DNA of 64,000 nucleotides from Rutidosis leptorrhynchoides (GCF_046630445.1 NC_092333.1:340704501-340768500), one strand, 5' to 3'; counted from the stretch's first letter, positions 22,330-33,533 are shown. The notes: generated by a model not told the origin, from the letters alone. Made by a program: numbers and translations.

Positions 22330-24720
22330 ATGCCACATACCCGAAGTTCAGAATCTCCATTACTTACACCGTTTACAGAACCTGATAGAAAGCTTGGTAG
22401 GATTTCAAAAGAAGTACTTGAAATTTTTGAATCTTCATCAAAGCAAGAAACCTTTGATTCAGAATCAAGTACGACCAAGCCTCGATATTCAGACTTTGGT
22501 AAACCCGTTCAACCCCCAAATTTTGAAATGGAAGGAGAAAGACCGTTGGTACCACGACAATCAATGGCAGCAAAGATGAAAGCAACCCGGACCGGACAAG
22601 GTAGTGCTATTACTCCACCTACTGGTGAGGTAACTTTTGAAATAAAAGGACCTATTCTTCAAATGATTAATAACATGTGTCAATTTGGTGGTGGTCCGAA
22701 TGAAGATGCAAACGAACATATTCGTCTCTTTCAAGAGATATGTCTTCTATTTAAACTTAAACCAGAAACTGAACAGGCCATATTATTAAGACTTTTCCCT
22801 TGGACACTCCAAGGGGAAGCACGAAGTTGGTTAGATTCATTGGCCGAGGCTACGATAGAAACGTGGGATGGTATGTTGGAAAAATTTCTTAAGAAATATT
22901 TTCCAGCATCCAAGTCCGCGAGACTCCAACACGAAATTACCCAATTCTGTCAAAAGCCGATGGAAACCCTGTACGAAGCATGGAATCGATTTTCCAAAAT
23001 GCTAAGAGGTTGTCCAAACCATGGTTTGGATACCTTTCAAAAGGTCCAAATCTTTTACAAAGGTTGTGATGTAGCAACCCGAATTTCAATTGACCAAGCG
23101 GCCGGTGGTTCTCTTATGGACAAAACCGAACAAGAGGCTTATGAGATAATCGAGAAACTAGCCGATTATTCTCATGAGTGGCATCAAGAACGCCCAATTA
23201 CTCGAAATGCTCAAGTCCAAAGCGCCGGTGCTTATGATGACTTAAGCTCCCTAGGTGTAAAAATAGATGGTGTTGTCCGAAACATGGACAAAATCACCAA
23301 GGAAATCCATAGTATGAAAGTAGGTTGTGAATACTGTGGAGGTCTCCACTTAGGAAAAGATTGTGATGCCGGGTTAACCATGGCTCAAAAAGAAGAAGTG
23401 GCTTTCATAAGCCAAAGAAATAATAACCAGTTTCAGGGAAGAGCCCAATTTAACCGGAACTTTAACAACCCCTACAACCCTCAAGGTCAAACTTCCAATT
23501 TTCAACAAGGGTCAGGTAGTGGGTTCCAACAACAAACTCCGGGTTTTTACCAAAAACCCCAACAGGAAGAGAAAAAGTCAAATTTAGAGAGTATGTTGGA
23601 AAAGTTAATTACATCACAAACTCAGCTTGTCACAAATATAAACCAAACCAACGAGAAAAACGAACATCAATTTAGAAACCAACAAGCATCAATTCAAAAT
23701 TTAGAAAAACAAATGAGTGGTTTAGCCAATTTACTGAGCGAGAGGAAACCAGGTAGTTTACCGGGCGATACCAGTAAAAACCCACGAAATGAGCACGCAA
23801 ATGTTATCACCACACGGAGTGGTCTAGCATACGATGCTCCAAAAATGCCCGAAAATTCTGATTTCAAGGTTCCAATGAACCAAAATGATGAACCGGTTAA
23901 GGAGCGGGAAAAAGTGGTTGAAAAGGAAGAACGGGAAAAACCCGTAGTGAAACCATATCAACCACCGCTCCCATACCCAAGAAAACAACAACAAGAGAGG
24001 CTAGAGGCCGAAAGGTCAAAATTCCTAGATATGTTTAAACAAATTAACATAAACATGCCTTTCATTGATGTAATCTCAGGTATGCCCAAGTATGCTAAGT
24101 TTTTAAAAGACTTACTTACTAATCGGAAGAAAATGGAGGAACTTTCATCCGTCACCATGAATGCAAATTGTTCAGCAATTTTGATGAACAAAATACCGAA
24201 AAAGTTAGCTGATCCTGGAAGTTTTACCATACCATGTCTCCTGGGAGATTTGGAATGCATTAAAGCATTAGCGGATTTAGGGGCTAGCATAAATTTAATG
24301 CCTTATTCATTATATGTTAAGCTAAACCCCGGGGAACTGAAACCAACTCGAATGGCAATCCAACTAGCAGACCGCTCTGTTAAATTCCCTCGTGGAATTT
24401 TAGAGAATATGTTAGTAAAAGTCGGTACCCTAGTATTTCCGGCTGATTTTGTAATTCTAGACATGGAGGAGGACACACGTGTGCCTCTTATATTAGGTCG
24501 ACCTTTCCTCAATACCGCTAGAGCTATGATAGATGTTCATGGGCAGAAATTGACCCTTAGTATTGAGGATATGAAGGTTACCTTTTCCGTTGACCATGCC
24601 TTGCAGTACCCCGAGTCTACTGATGATCAATGTTATTATTTGCAAACCGTAGACACGTATTCGGAGTTATTGCAGGAATTTCCAGAATTGCACGGTACAG
24701 GAGAATGCATTTTTGCGTAA
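22330..24720 (+). CDS. Athila Gag-protease
   Basis: I choose ATG 22330 (MPHTRSSESPLL), 179 bases after the LTR; the frame is open a few codons further up without an ATG. The product is about 796 residues. Residues about 120-280 are the Gag domain (EHIRLFQEIC, LFPWTLQGEARSWLDSL, LKKYFPASKS, EAWNRFSKML, FYKGCD). A zinc-knuckle-like CEYCGGLHLGKDC lies near residue 338. A Gln/Asn-rich linker follows, then an aspartic protease with ADLGASINLMP near residue 650 and a VPLILGRPFLNT flap-type motif. DLG replaces DTG, as is common in this lineage. The ORF ends at TAA 24718-24720; the same frame continues as pol. Confidence 0.9.
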   Translation: MPHTRSSESPLLTPFTEPDRKLGRISKEVLEIFESSSKQETFDSESSTTKPRYSDFGKPVQPPNFEMEGERPLVPRQSMAAKMKATRTGQGSAITPPTGEVTFEIKGPILQMINNMCQFGGGPNEDANEHIRLFQEICLLFKLKPETEQAILLRLFPWTLQGEARSWLDSLAEATIETWDGMLEKFLKKYFPASKSARLQHEITQFCQKPMETLYEAWNRFSKMLRGCPNHGLDTFQKVQIFYKGCDVATRISIDQAAGGSLMDKTEQEAYEIIEKLADYSHEWHQERPITRNAQVQSAGAYDDLSSLGVKIDGVVRNMDKITKEIHSMKVGCEYCGGLHLGKDCDAGLTMAQKEEVAFISQRNNNQFQGRAQFNRNFNNPYNPQGQTSNFQQGSGSGFQQQTPGFYQKPQQEEKKSNLESMLEKLITSQTQLVTNINQTNEKNEHQFRNQQASIQNLEKQMSGLANLLSERKPGSLPGDTSKNPRNEHANVITTRSGLAYDAPKMPENSDFKVPMNQNDEPVKEREKVVEKEEREKPVVKPYQPPLPYPRKQQQERLEAERSKFLDMFKQININMPFIDVISGMPKYAKFLKDLLTNRKKMEELSSVTMNANCSAILMNKIPKKLADPGSFTIPCLLGDLECIKALADLGASINLMPYSLYVKLNPGELKPTRMAIQLADRSVKFPRGILENMLVKVGTLVFPADFVILDMEEDTRVPLILGRPFLNTARAMIDVHGQKLTLSIEDMKVTFSVDHALQYPESTDDQCYYLQTVDTYSELLQEFPELHGTGECIFA

Positions 24721-24735
24721 GGTGATGATGAAGCA

Positions 24736-25098
24736 ATGGTGGAAGAAGTGGAGATGTTGACCACTTTGATGGCTAACGGGTATGAGCCAAATGATGAAGA
24801 GTACAGAAAGTTGGATTTAGGGAATGAATACCGATGTAAAACATCGATTGAAGAACCTCCCGTTTTGGAACTAAAGCCACTTCCAAGTCACTTGGAATAT
24901 GCTTACCTACAAGAAGGTTCTACTCTCCCGGTGATCATTTCATCCGAACTCTCTGTAAGTGAGAAATCTAAGCTTGTTTCCATGTTAAAAGCCCATAAAA
25001 CGGCTCTAGCATGGAAAATTCATGACATCAAGGGTATAAGTCCCTCTTATTGTACACATAAGATATTAATGGAAGATAACTATAAGCCGTGTGTATAA
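24736..25098 (+). pseudogene. Athila protease-RT connector, ends at an in-frame stop
   Basis: In the same frame as gag-protease, starting 15 bases after its stop, this 120-residue stretch holds the usual connector (LKPLPSHLEYAYLQEGSTLPV and KAHKTALAWKIHDIKGISP). It ends at TAA 25096-25098, where related elements continue with a sense codon; RT follows in the same frame. I read the stop as a single substitution that breaks pol, with the stop at 24718 either a second break or a natural gag-pol boundary. Confidence 0.75.
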
Positions 25099-27444
25099 AG
25101 ACAAAGGCGACTCAACCCCAATATGCAAGAAGTTGTTAAGAAGGAGATTGTAAAACTCCTAGATGCGGGTCTTATTTATCCAATTTTGGATAGTCCTTGG
25201 GTGAGTCCGGTCCAATGCGTGCCCAAAAAGGGTGGCATGACCGTTGTCACAAATGAAGACGACCAATTAATTTCTACCAGGACTATCACGGGTTGGAGGG
25301 TATGCATTGATTACAGGAAATTAAATGATGCTACCCGAAAAGACCATTTTCCCCTTCCTTACATTGATCAAATGTTGGAAAGATTAGCGGGAAAGAATTT
25401 TTATTGTTTTCTTGACGGTTTCTCGGGATATTTCCAAATCCCTATAGCACCCGAGGACCAAGAGAAAACGACCTTTACATGTCATTATGGTACTTTCTCC
25501 TATCGGCGTATGCCTTTTGGCTTATGCAATGCTCCTGCTACCTTTCAAAGGTGTATGGTAGCTATTTTTCATGACATGATTGAAGACTTTATGGAAGTAT
25601 TCATGGATGACTTCTCAGTCTTCGGTGATTCTTTTAACTCATGTCTTAAAAATCTTGAGCTTATGTTGATTAGGTGTGAAGAATCAAATCTTGTACTAAA
25701 CTGGGAAAAATGCCATTTTATGGTAAAAGAGGGAATTGTATTGGGTCATAAAATTTCTTGTGCAGGTCTTGAGGTGGATCGGGCTAAAGTGGAAGTAATA
25801 GCCAAATTACCACCACCAACGAATGTGAAAGGTGTTAGAAGTTTTCTGGGGCACGCCGGTTTTTACCGGCGGTTCATTAAAGATTTTTCCAAAATTGCAA
25901 CTCCCATGAACAAACTTCTTGAGAAGGACGCTCCATTTGTCTTTACGGACGAGTGTCTTACCGCCTTTAATCTTCTTAAAGCAAAGCTCACGCAGTCACC
26001 GATTCTCATATCGCCGAATTGGTCAATACCATTCGAACTTATGTGTGACGCCAGTGACTTTGCTATTGGTGCCGTCTTGGGGCAAAGAATAGAAAAACAT
26101 TTCAAGCCCATTTACTATGCTAGTAAGACACTGCAAGGAGCCCAACTTAATTACACTACCACCGAGAAGGAACTCCTTGCAATCGTCTTTTCGTTTGACA
26201 AATTCCGATCCTATTTAGTGCTAGCAAAGACGGTTGTCTACACAGACCACTCGACATTAAAGTACTTGCTTTCTAAGCAAGATGCTAAACCCCGTTCAAT
26301 ACGTTGGGTCTTGCTTTTGCAAGAATTCGACATCGATATAAAAGATAAAAAGGGTGCCGAAAACCTAGCTGCCGATCACCTTTCTCGACTTGAGAACCCG
26401 AATCTTGGGGTTCTACATGAGACCGTTATCCAAGATAATTTTCCTGATGAAAATCTCACGAGAGTTGAGAAAATTAATGATCCATGGTTTGTAGACATTG
26501 CCAACTATCTTGCGGGTGGATTCCTAGAAACCGGTATGTCACACCAGAAAAGAAAGAAATTCTTTAGTGACTTAAAATACTATTTTTGGGAACACCCATA
26601 TCTCTTTAAACAGTGTCCCGATGGGATAATCCGTCGGTGTGTTTCGGGGAAGGAATGCACCGAAATTCTGCTTGACTGTCACCTTGGTCCAACAGGTGGG
26701 CACTTTGGTCCCCAAATCACGGGGAAGAAAGTTTACGAGGCCGGTTTCTATTGGCCTACCATATTCAAAGATGCCTACGCTGTTTGTAAGGCTTGTGACG
26801 CGTGCCAACGGACCGGTCAAATAACTAAACGGGATGAAATGCCTCAACAAAGCATCCAAGTATGCGAGGTGTTCGATGTTTGGGGAATTGACTTTATGGG
26901 CCCCTTTCCAAAATCTCACTCTTACCTCTACATACTTGTCGCCATAGATTATGTTTCTAAATGGGCGGAGGCAAAGCCTCTACCAACAAATGATGGCCGA
27001 GTAGTGGTAAATTTTTTGATGGAGCTTTTCTCTAGATTTGGCACGCCAAAAGCTCTTATAAGTGACCGGGGCACCCACTTTTGCAATAAGCAAATGGAAA
27101 AGGTGTTGAAAAGATATGGAGTAATCCATAAAATTTCGACATCCTATCATCCCCAGACGAGTGGGCAAGTAGAAAACACCAACCGGTCATTAAAACGCAT
27201 ACTAGAAAAGACCGTTGGTGCTAATCCAAAAGAGTGGTCAAACAAGTTATATGATGCATTGTGGGCATTTCGCACGGCCTACAAAACACCGATTGGAACA
27301 ACTCCTTTCCGTATGGTATACGGAAAAGCATGCCATCTCCCGTTGGAGATTGAACATAAAGCACATTGGGCGCTAAGGGCATGCAATTTGGATTACCAAG
27401 AAGCGGGTCGGTTACGTTTGACCCAACTAAATGAATTAGATTAG
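25099..27444 (+). pseudogene. Athila reverse transcriptase, RNase H and integrase core
   Basis: An open frame of about 780 residues between two in-frame stops. RT motifs run in order: [60 protein letters not shown] (DG), [16 protein letters not shown], then the catalytic MDDF (nt about 25603-25620). RNase H shows [24 protein letters not shown] and [10 protein letters not shown]. The integrase zinc site H-H-C-C is at about nt 26660-26815, and the catalytic D-D-E lies in [17 protein letters not shown] and SGQVENTNR. All catalytic residues look intact. The frame ends at TAG 27442-27444, after which the integrase C-terminus continues in frame. Confidence 0.9.
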
Positions 27445-27771
27445 TTGAGGCTTGAAGCCTATGACAACTCTCTAATTTACAAGGAAAAAACTAAACAATG
27501 GCACGACAAGAGATTGAAACATCCAAAAGAATTCATGGAAGGAGATCGTGTCCTTGTTTACAACTCCCGTTTCAAGTTATCACCCGGAAAGCTTAAGTCC
27601 CGATGGACGGGACCATTTGTGGTGAGAAGGGTGTACCCTTATGGAACGATTGAAATGGTAAACTGGAAAGGTGATATTTTTAAAGTGAATGGCCACCGGG
27701 TCAAACACTACGTTGATGGTCCCCTGGAAATTGAGGATGAGGTTAGCCTCAACTTCAAGAAAAACGCCTAA
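27445..27771 (+). pseudogene. Athila integrase C-terminal domain
   Basis: The frame continues directly after TAG 27442-27444 for 108 codons and holds the chromovirus-type GPY/F module RWTGPFVVRRVYPYGTIEM. No chromodomain is present, as expected for Athila. It ends at TAA 27769-27771. Confidence 0.8.
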
Positions 27772-28427
27772 ATCAAAACGGGGACGAGTTTGGTGAACGA
27801 CTCATAAAAAAAATGGTTCACATTTGTAATTAGGTTTGTATTGTGTGCGCGATAAATTTTAGTTTGGTACAAAATGATTAACGTATGACCTCGAAACGCG
27901 AACGACTCGAGAAATCAGATCAGTGAGTTTTAGTGTTACGGGACGCCGTCCCATTTAGCTAGACGCCGTCCCACTTTTAAGATCAAGACGCCGTCTCAAT
28001 TAGCTCGACGCCGTCCCAAAGTACTAACCGAGACGCCGTCCTCCATTCCGAGACGACGTCCCGAACCCCTGAGTCAGAAAAAAAAAAAAAAATTGTGAAA
28101 ATTGCACTATGATTTGTGATGAATATGATTAGTATGCAAGGTTAAATGCTATGACCTATGACACAACATACTTGAATCCTTTAGGTCCTAAGTTTGTGCT
28201 ACTTTGTTAAGTTGTGATTTTCGTTTTTGAAAGTGTGTTAATGAATTCAAGTCGAGTTTGGTTGACTCTGGTATAAACTTGTAACATGCACTTTTGTTTA
28301 AATGAATCATAATAACTTTTTGAACTAGGAATTGAATGATTAAGTTCTCCTGCTACTCGGTTATGTTTAGCTAACATTAACACAACGGTTTCTATGTTCT
28401 TTTGGTTTTGTGTATAATGTTTTGCAG
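27772..28427 (+). other. Spacer between pol and the third ORF, with palindrome array and splice acceptor
   Basis: A non-coding 650 bases. It contains the second six-unit palindrome array (27940-28062), an A-tract after it, and a plant-like acceptor TTTTGCAG ending at 28427, directly before the third ORF. Confidence 0.6.
27940..28062 (+). repeat. Six-unit GACGNCGTC palindrome array (internal)
   Basis: Cores start at 27942, 27962, 27987, 28007, 28032 and 28052: spacings 20, 25, 20, 25, 20. As in the LTR array the last core is GACGACGTC followed by CCGAA, and the first linker contains TAGCTA, so the arrays share ancestry. Confidence 0.9.
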
Positions 28428-29954
28428 GGACAATCAAGCAGGGGAGGACCGGCTAAAAGAGGAAGACCATCAGGTTTGGCTCCACCAAGACAACCACCAC
28501 CACCACCACCACAACAACATCATTCATCGTCTTCTTCCGGAGAAGAAGAAGAGGAGGATCTAAATGATCCTCGAGTTTGGTTAACACAGGTACAGAATGA
28601 TGAAGACTACACCGAAACTTTTGAGAGAATTAACCGCAGGCCGATTAATGCCACTTGGTATTTTATCTGGGGGCCATTGGAGGAGGCGGGCATGCGCCGA
28701 CATGTTACTAATTTACTCGCCATTCCTTACGGTAGAGTAGTAGCCCACGCCTGGGAACATGTTTTTAGCATCAATGAACCAATCTACCCGGTGCTTCTTA
28801 AAGAATTCTACTCTACTATGCGGTTTAGCAATGTAAGTGATTATTTGTCAACTGAGTTTCTACGGTTTCGTCTAGGAGGCCAAGATAGGGGTTTGAGCAG
28901 TTTTCAGCTTTGTAGAATTCTGGGTATTTTTGAGGAACTCACCGACACACAGTTAGGTGAATACTTGAGGGCTTCTGATTATGTTGGCCGACATCAGTTT
29001 GATGACACTTCTTATTGGCGCAGAATTTGTAAGCCAAATAATGCGCCGGCACATTTTCGATCAAGCAAACACCGGTACAACGAAATCGCAGCCCGAGATG
29101 ATAAGCTGCTTCACCGACTCATCGCATGCACCTTTAATGCGAGGATTGAGGGACATGAGAAGGTGAAAATATTAGATTTGTGGATTATGGATCAAATCAA
29201 GCGGGGGGCCTATACCGACATTCCTGGGTTAATCGGTAACTATTTTCTTTCCATTGCTACAGAGACACGGCTACAGAAGCCACTTCTGGGGGGGCACTAC
29301 ATAACCCGATTTGCCCGACACTTTAACATTGATTTCGACAGATTACAGGAACTTACGAGTATCATGAAACCATTGAAAAAGGTTTTTTATATTAATGCCG
29401 AAATCATTATGAAAGACAGGAATGGGCATTTGGTACCCTTTGTGGCAGCAGGTGCAGGTGGCGCGAGTAGCAGTGGTGTTCAACAAGAGCAGCGGCAGGA
29501 AGAGGAGGCGGAAATGGAGGCACAGACCAATGTTGGTGAACAGGTTCCGTGGCATCCGTCCCAAGCGAATTGGGACAGTTTGGTTGGTAGTGTTAACAAC
29601 ATGAGATTGAGCCTGAACGAACAAAGGAGGCACAACCAACAAATGTGGGATAGTCAGGAAAGAATGGAGCGACGACAGATCGCTCAAGTACATGATCAGG
29701 GGTGGAACAGTTATGGTATTGATTGGAATAACCATAACTCTGAGTTATTTTATTCTAACCCCGAACAGTACTACGGTACGACACGTCTGACGCCACAATA
29801 TTACACGGATCCGGAACACCCACCTCCACCTCATCCGATTTATAACTCTTCAGCTGCGATGCAAGAAGCTCGGGAAAGATTTGAGAGAGAATATCCACAT
29901 GGGCGCCCGTACCGCGATGGTTCGGGTAATTATTCCTGGCCATACGGTAACTAG
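28428..29954 (+). CDS. Athila third ORF protein (ATHILA ORF-1-like), probably made from spliced RNA
   Basis: There is no ATG near the beginning of this open frame; it starts with non-ATG codons and a splice acceptor (TTTTGCAG ending 28427) opens it at GGACAATCAAGC. This suggests the start codon comes from an upstream exon. The roughly 508-residue product has a Pro/Gln/His/Ser-rich head with an acidic run, a globular middle (FERINRRPINATWYFIWG, EHVFSINEPIYPVLLKEFYS, FQLCRILGIF, DLWIMDQIKRGAYTD) that I recognise as the Athila ORF-1 family, and a Gln/Glu-rich tail ending SWPYGN. I see no hydrophobic membrane segment or signal peptide, so an envelope role is not supported. The frame is intact. 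Confidence 0.75.
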   Translation, partial: GQSSRGGPAKRGRPSGLAPPRQPPPPPPQQHHSSSSSGEEEEEDLNDPRVWLTQVQNDEDYTETFERINRRPINATWYFIWGPLEEAGMRRHVTNLLAIPYGRVVAHAWEHVFSINEPIYPVLLKEFYSTMRFSNVSDYLSTEFLRFRLGGQDRGLSSFQLCRILGIFEELTDTQLGEYLRASDYVGRHQFDDTSYWRRICKPNNAPAHFRSSKHRYNEIAARDDKLLHRLIACTFNARIEGHEKVKILDLWIMDQIKRGAYTDIPGLIGNYFLSIATETRLQKPLLGGHYITRFARHFNIDFDRLQELTSIMKPLKKVFYINAEIIMKDRNGHLVPFVAAGAGGASSSGVQQEQRQEEEAEMEAQTNVGEQVPWHPSQANWDSLVGSVNNMRLSLNEQRRHNQQMWDSQERMERRQIAQVHDQGWNSYGIDWNNHNSELFYSNPEQYYGTTRLTPQYYTDPEHPPPPHPIYNSSAAMQEARERFEREYPHGRPYRDGSGNYSWPYGN

Positions 29955-30368
29955 GCCTGCGTGCCTATTTGATCATTTTGTACTTTGGTTTGAGACTATT
30001 TTATTTGTGTGATGTATTTTGATACAATTTCGGTTTGTAATAATATACTAATGTGTGGTTTGATAAACGGATGTGGTTGTAAAAACACCGTTATTTTTAT
30101 ATGCTTTGTGTGGTTTGTTTATTTGTGCAGCATGATTGAACTTCAAAGACTGGCATTAAGTTCAGCGACATTTGATATTATGATGTGTGTATGATGATAA
30201 TCGCGGACTAGACGATGCTCTTATGCTGGCAGTAAGTTCAGCGGCATCCGTCTACATGTTCCACGATTTACAGGTTCAAAATTGGAAATTTCTACAATCA
30301 CCCTATCACTTTGCCCTCTAAATTTAATCCTTTTTCTGATTTCATGCAATGAGGGCCTTGCATGATCT

Positions 30369-30386
30369 CAAGTGTGGGGTGGGGAG
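30369..30386 (+). other. Second polypurine-like tract
   Basis: CAAGTGTGGGGTGGGGAG shares AAGTGTGGGGTG with the tract next to the 3' LTR (31839-31850) but lies 1.47 kb upstream of it. Confidence 0.5.
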
Positions 30387-31141
30387 TAGAAATTTATCGG
30401 GAACTCGTTTTACTAAAATTAAGGCGTTCAAGGCAACATAACTTGTAAAAGGTTAAATTTTATAAAATTGATTTTAAAATTTATCGACGGATTAAGATCA
30501 GGTTTAACAACCGAATTTCCGTTATAAATATAAATTTTTAAAAGATATTTTATAAACTTAATTGATTATAAGCTTATTTAAAAAATTTTAAAATTTTCAA
30601 GTAGCCTTAAAAACGATTAAAAGCCCAAAAACCACGTTATACACATTATGGTCTTAAAATCTAGAAAATAAATGTTGGTTTACATTTTAAATTATTAATA
30701 GTCTTTGAAGTTGCTCCATCATTCAATTATTTGAATGAAAATCCTACTAGTTTATTAAGCTAACTTGTAGGTCACTTGTACCAAAACGAGTGTAAACCGT
30801 GAGAGAGTGGTGATTGTATAGCGTGGTCGGAAACCGGATCTCGCGCCAGATCGAAAACCTTAAGGACGATCCTCATTGTTTCTCCTAACAAGGATAATGT
30901 TGTGTTCGACCACCTATTATGACCAATAGGATGTATCTATTCCATCCTCAAGGAAGTAAAGTCTTCCGAATGACACACTTACTGATTCAATTCAGAAGAT
31001 GTAGTCCAGACCAGTTGTAGGGTGACAAAAACTCTTGAAAAGTCATTACTAACATCGACTGGAAATCTACCAGGCCTCAACGTCAAACAGGGAAACTGGT
31101 AGTCAAGGTTTGTCTCAATGAGGGGGATTAACTAGTAAAAC

Positions 31142-31158
31142 GGGGGGGGGGGGGGGGG
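31142..31158 (+). repeat. 17-base G homopolymer
   Basis: Uninterrupted G run in the Athila 3' untranslated region; length may be affected by assembly. Confidence 0.9.
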
Positions 31159-31838
31159 CACCATGTATACACAAAATGTTAGTGATTTATCAGATCCCCG
31201 GAAGGATAACCTCCAGAAAGGTAATATATCAGCTTTTAAGCCTGATGAACTTCAATCTTTATGATTGACTTAACGGATTAGATGATTACCTCATGATTAT
31301 CAATGATATCCGGACGTAATGTGTATCCTCCTAAGCACATTATTTTCTACCGACATCTCGCGATGTTAGGTACCGTGGGAGGGATTGGCTTGACCAATAG
31401 CGGGAAACCCGCACTCATTTTTCAAAATTCAGAAAATCCGACAAAATCGGAAAACGTGTCTAGTATTAAAAACTAGCATGATATTTTCAAAACCATAAAA
31501 CGTTTTCATCAAGGTCCTGATTTCCCTAGGATCAAATTTTTCGGATACTTGGCTCAAATCTCCCAAAAATGTGTGTGTGTGTTTCCATTGTGTATAAAGC
31601 GTGCGTGTGATTTCAATAAAAGTGTACTATACTTAAAGCGTGTGTTTCCATTGTGTATATAGCGTGAGTGTGTTACTTAAAGCGTGTGTTTCATATCGTG
31701 TGTGTTGTGTTTTATATCAACATGTGTGTTTCGTGTGCTTCGAGTGATTCATGTAATGTATGTAATCTATATTGTGTGATTATGATTGATATTGTTCTAC
31801 TTTGTAACGAAAGAATTGCTTGAGGACAAGCAAGGTTT

Positions 31839-31853
31839 AAGTGTGGGGTGTTT
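31839..31853 (+). other. Athila polypurine tract
   Basis: AAGTGTGGGGTG plus TTT directly precedes the 3' LTR start. It follows TTGAGGACAAGCAAGG, a context I know from Athila 3' ends. Confidence 0.7.
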
Positions 31854-33533
31854 TGATATTGCTCAATTACATCATATATATCTATCGCAATATCGCTTAA
31901 AACGCTCTATAATCGAAGATAATGAAGGTGATCTACAAGTGATAAGCCAAGATGCGCGAATTTGTATCGGAAGAATGATTTGCAAAGAATTTCGATGATT
32001 TATGACATTGGTTGATCCCGATACGAGTTAGGGTCAAAATACCACTCTAAAATAATAAAACAAGGCTTCCGATATGATAGGTTTCGTCCAAATGAAATAA
32101 TATTGAAAAGAAAACGAAAGAGTCAAAAATAGTACAGCAGGACGCCGTCCCACATAGCTAGACGCCGTCCTGCCCTTTGAAGTGGGACGCCGTCATGGTC
32201 ATTCGAGACGCCGTCTTGATCTTTATACCGGGACGCCGTCCTGCCTTTTAGGACGACGTCCCGAAGTAGGTGTACCCGACTTTTTCTGCTTTTTACCTAA
32301 TTTCTCCACTTTAAAACATCAGTTTTGGGACTGTTTCATTAGAATACGAACCAGAGAGTTTAGAGGCGATTTTCAGGAGCAAATTTGAGAACTCCAACCT
32401 CTTTGAAGAGGCTCAACATCAAGGCATCATCCATCAAAACCTTCTTCATCCAAGAACTCTTGTTCTTGTAGGTTATTTACTTGTTCTCAGCAATGATTTC
32501 AGTTAATAATTTGATTGTATTGTTGTCTGTTACCATGATTGTTGGCTAGTTTTTATAATGTTTGTCTAGATTAATAACCAAGGTATTGGATGTAATCTTA
32601 TTGATTGAATGTATTATGCGTGATAGATTGAAGCTTGAATTAAGAACCATGCTTATTGTTGTTAAAATCATTTGTATCTAGTTAATTGATATGTTGTTGA
32701 TAAAGAGAACTCTTGTTGATGTATCATATTGATTTACAATCAACTTGTCTTAGATTGATTGTTTGCTAAACCGGACCAAGGGGGTAAACTAGATTAAAAC
32801 GGTTAAACAAAATAGGAATGAATTGTGTAGAGCGAACGCAAAGACAATTGTTATTCAAGTCTTTGATCTTGTTGATCAACTAGTCACAAACGAAAAGGTC
32901 TAAGTAATAGGGAACCCTCGCTTAGTAATTCTAGTTTGAGTACTTGCTAAAGAGAACTCTTGGCGAGTCGATTTAGGTGATTAGCATGCTTATAGTTATT
33001 TGATTACAAATACAAGAACCATAGTGAAAAGGGAACCCTTGATCTTGTTATTGTATTTGCGTGTTTATCCGAGAGAACTCTTAGTGAACCTATTAGATAA
33101 CTACACACATAATTATTCAATCAGGACTTAATATCTAAAAATACATCCAATACCGAGGGTAAAATATCTAGATAAACATTTCATCTCTTTGATTTAATTC
33201 AAAACTATCTTACTTGCTTTATTTGCATTTATTCTCATTTCATAAACTTAAAAGACAAAAATATTGTTTTTACATTTAACCTTCTTTGATTTGGCTAAAT
33301 CGTTAAATAGCCACCAAAACATAAAACTTGTACTTTTAACTTTCATTCACTTAGTTAATCATAATATAGTTTCTAATTCTAGTTTGACTGATATAACTGT
33401 CCTTGGAACGATACACGGAACTAAACCAGTTACTATACTACTACACGATCGGGTACACTGCCTGTTAGTGTGTAGCAATCTCTAAAACCGGTATTTTCCA
33501 TACGATAATTCATATACCACTTTTCGCACATCA
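31854..33533 (+). repeat. Athila 3' LTR
   Basis: 1680 bp, the same length as the 5' LTR, with about six substitutions by eye (near 32340, 32379, 32385, 32970, 33462 and 33488). It repeats the palindrome array with cores at 32141, 32161, 32186, 32207, 32232 and 32252. Confidence 0.95.

Larger units (their letters stand above)
29955..31853 (+). other. Long 3' untranslated part of the Athila element
   Basis: About 1.9 kb without a credible ORF. It contains a purine-rich PPT-like copy (30369-30386), a 17-base G run (31142-31158), a GTGTGT-rich zone (31570-31740) and the true polypurine tract just before the LTR. Confidence 0.8.
20472..33533 (+). mobile_element. Complete Athila-lineage Ty3/gypsy retrotransposon, 13,062 bp, TSD ACACC
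   Basis: Two 1680-bp LTRs (20472-22151 and 31854-33533) both start TGATATTG and end CACATCA. Reading by eye I count six substitutions, about 0.36 percent. A primer-binding site matching the tRNA-Asp type used by Athila follows the 5' LTR. Inside are gag-protease, RT-RNase H-integrase, a third ORF and a long 3' untranslated part. Structure is complete, but pol carries three in-frame stops, so it is young yet probably not autonomous. It sits in the copia integrase region. Confidence 0.95.

Noticed and set aside
28428-29954. Third Athila ORF as a viral envelope
   Set aside because: No signal peptide, membrane segment or cysteine pattern visible; I keep only the Athila ORF-1-family call.
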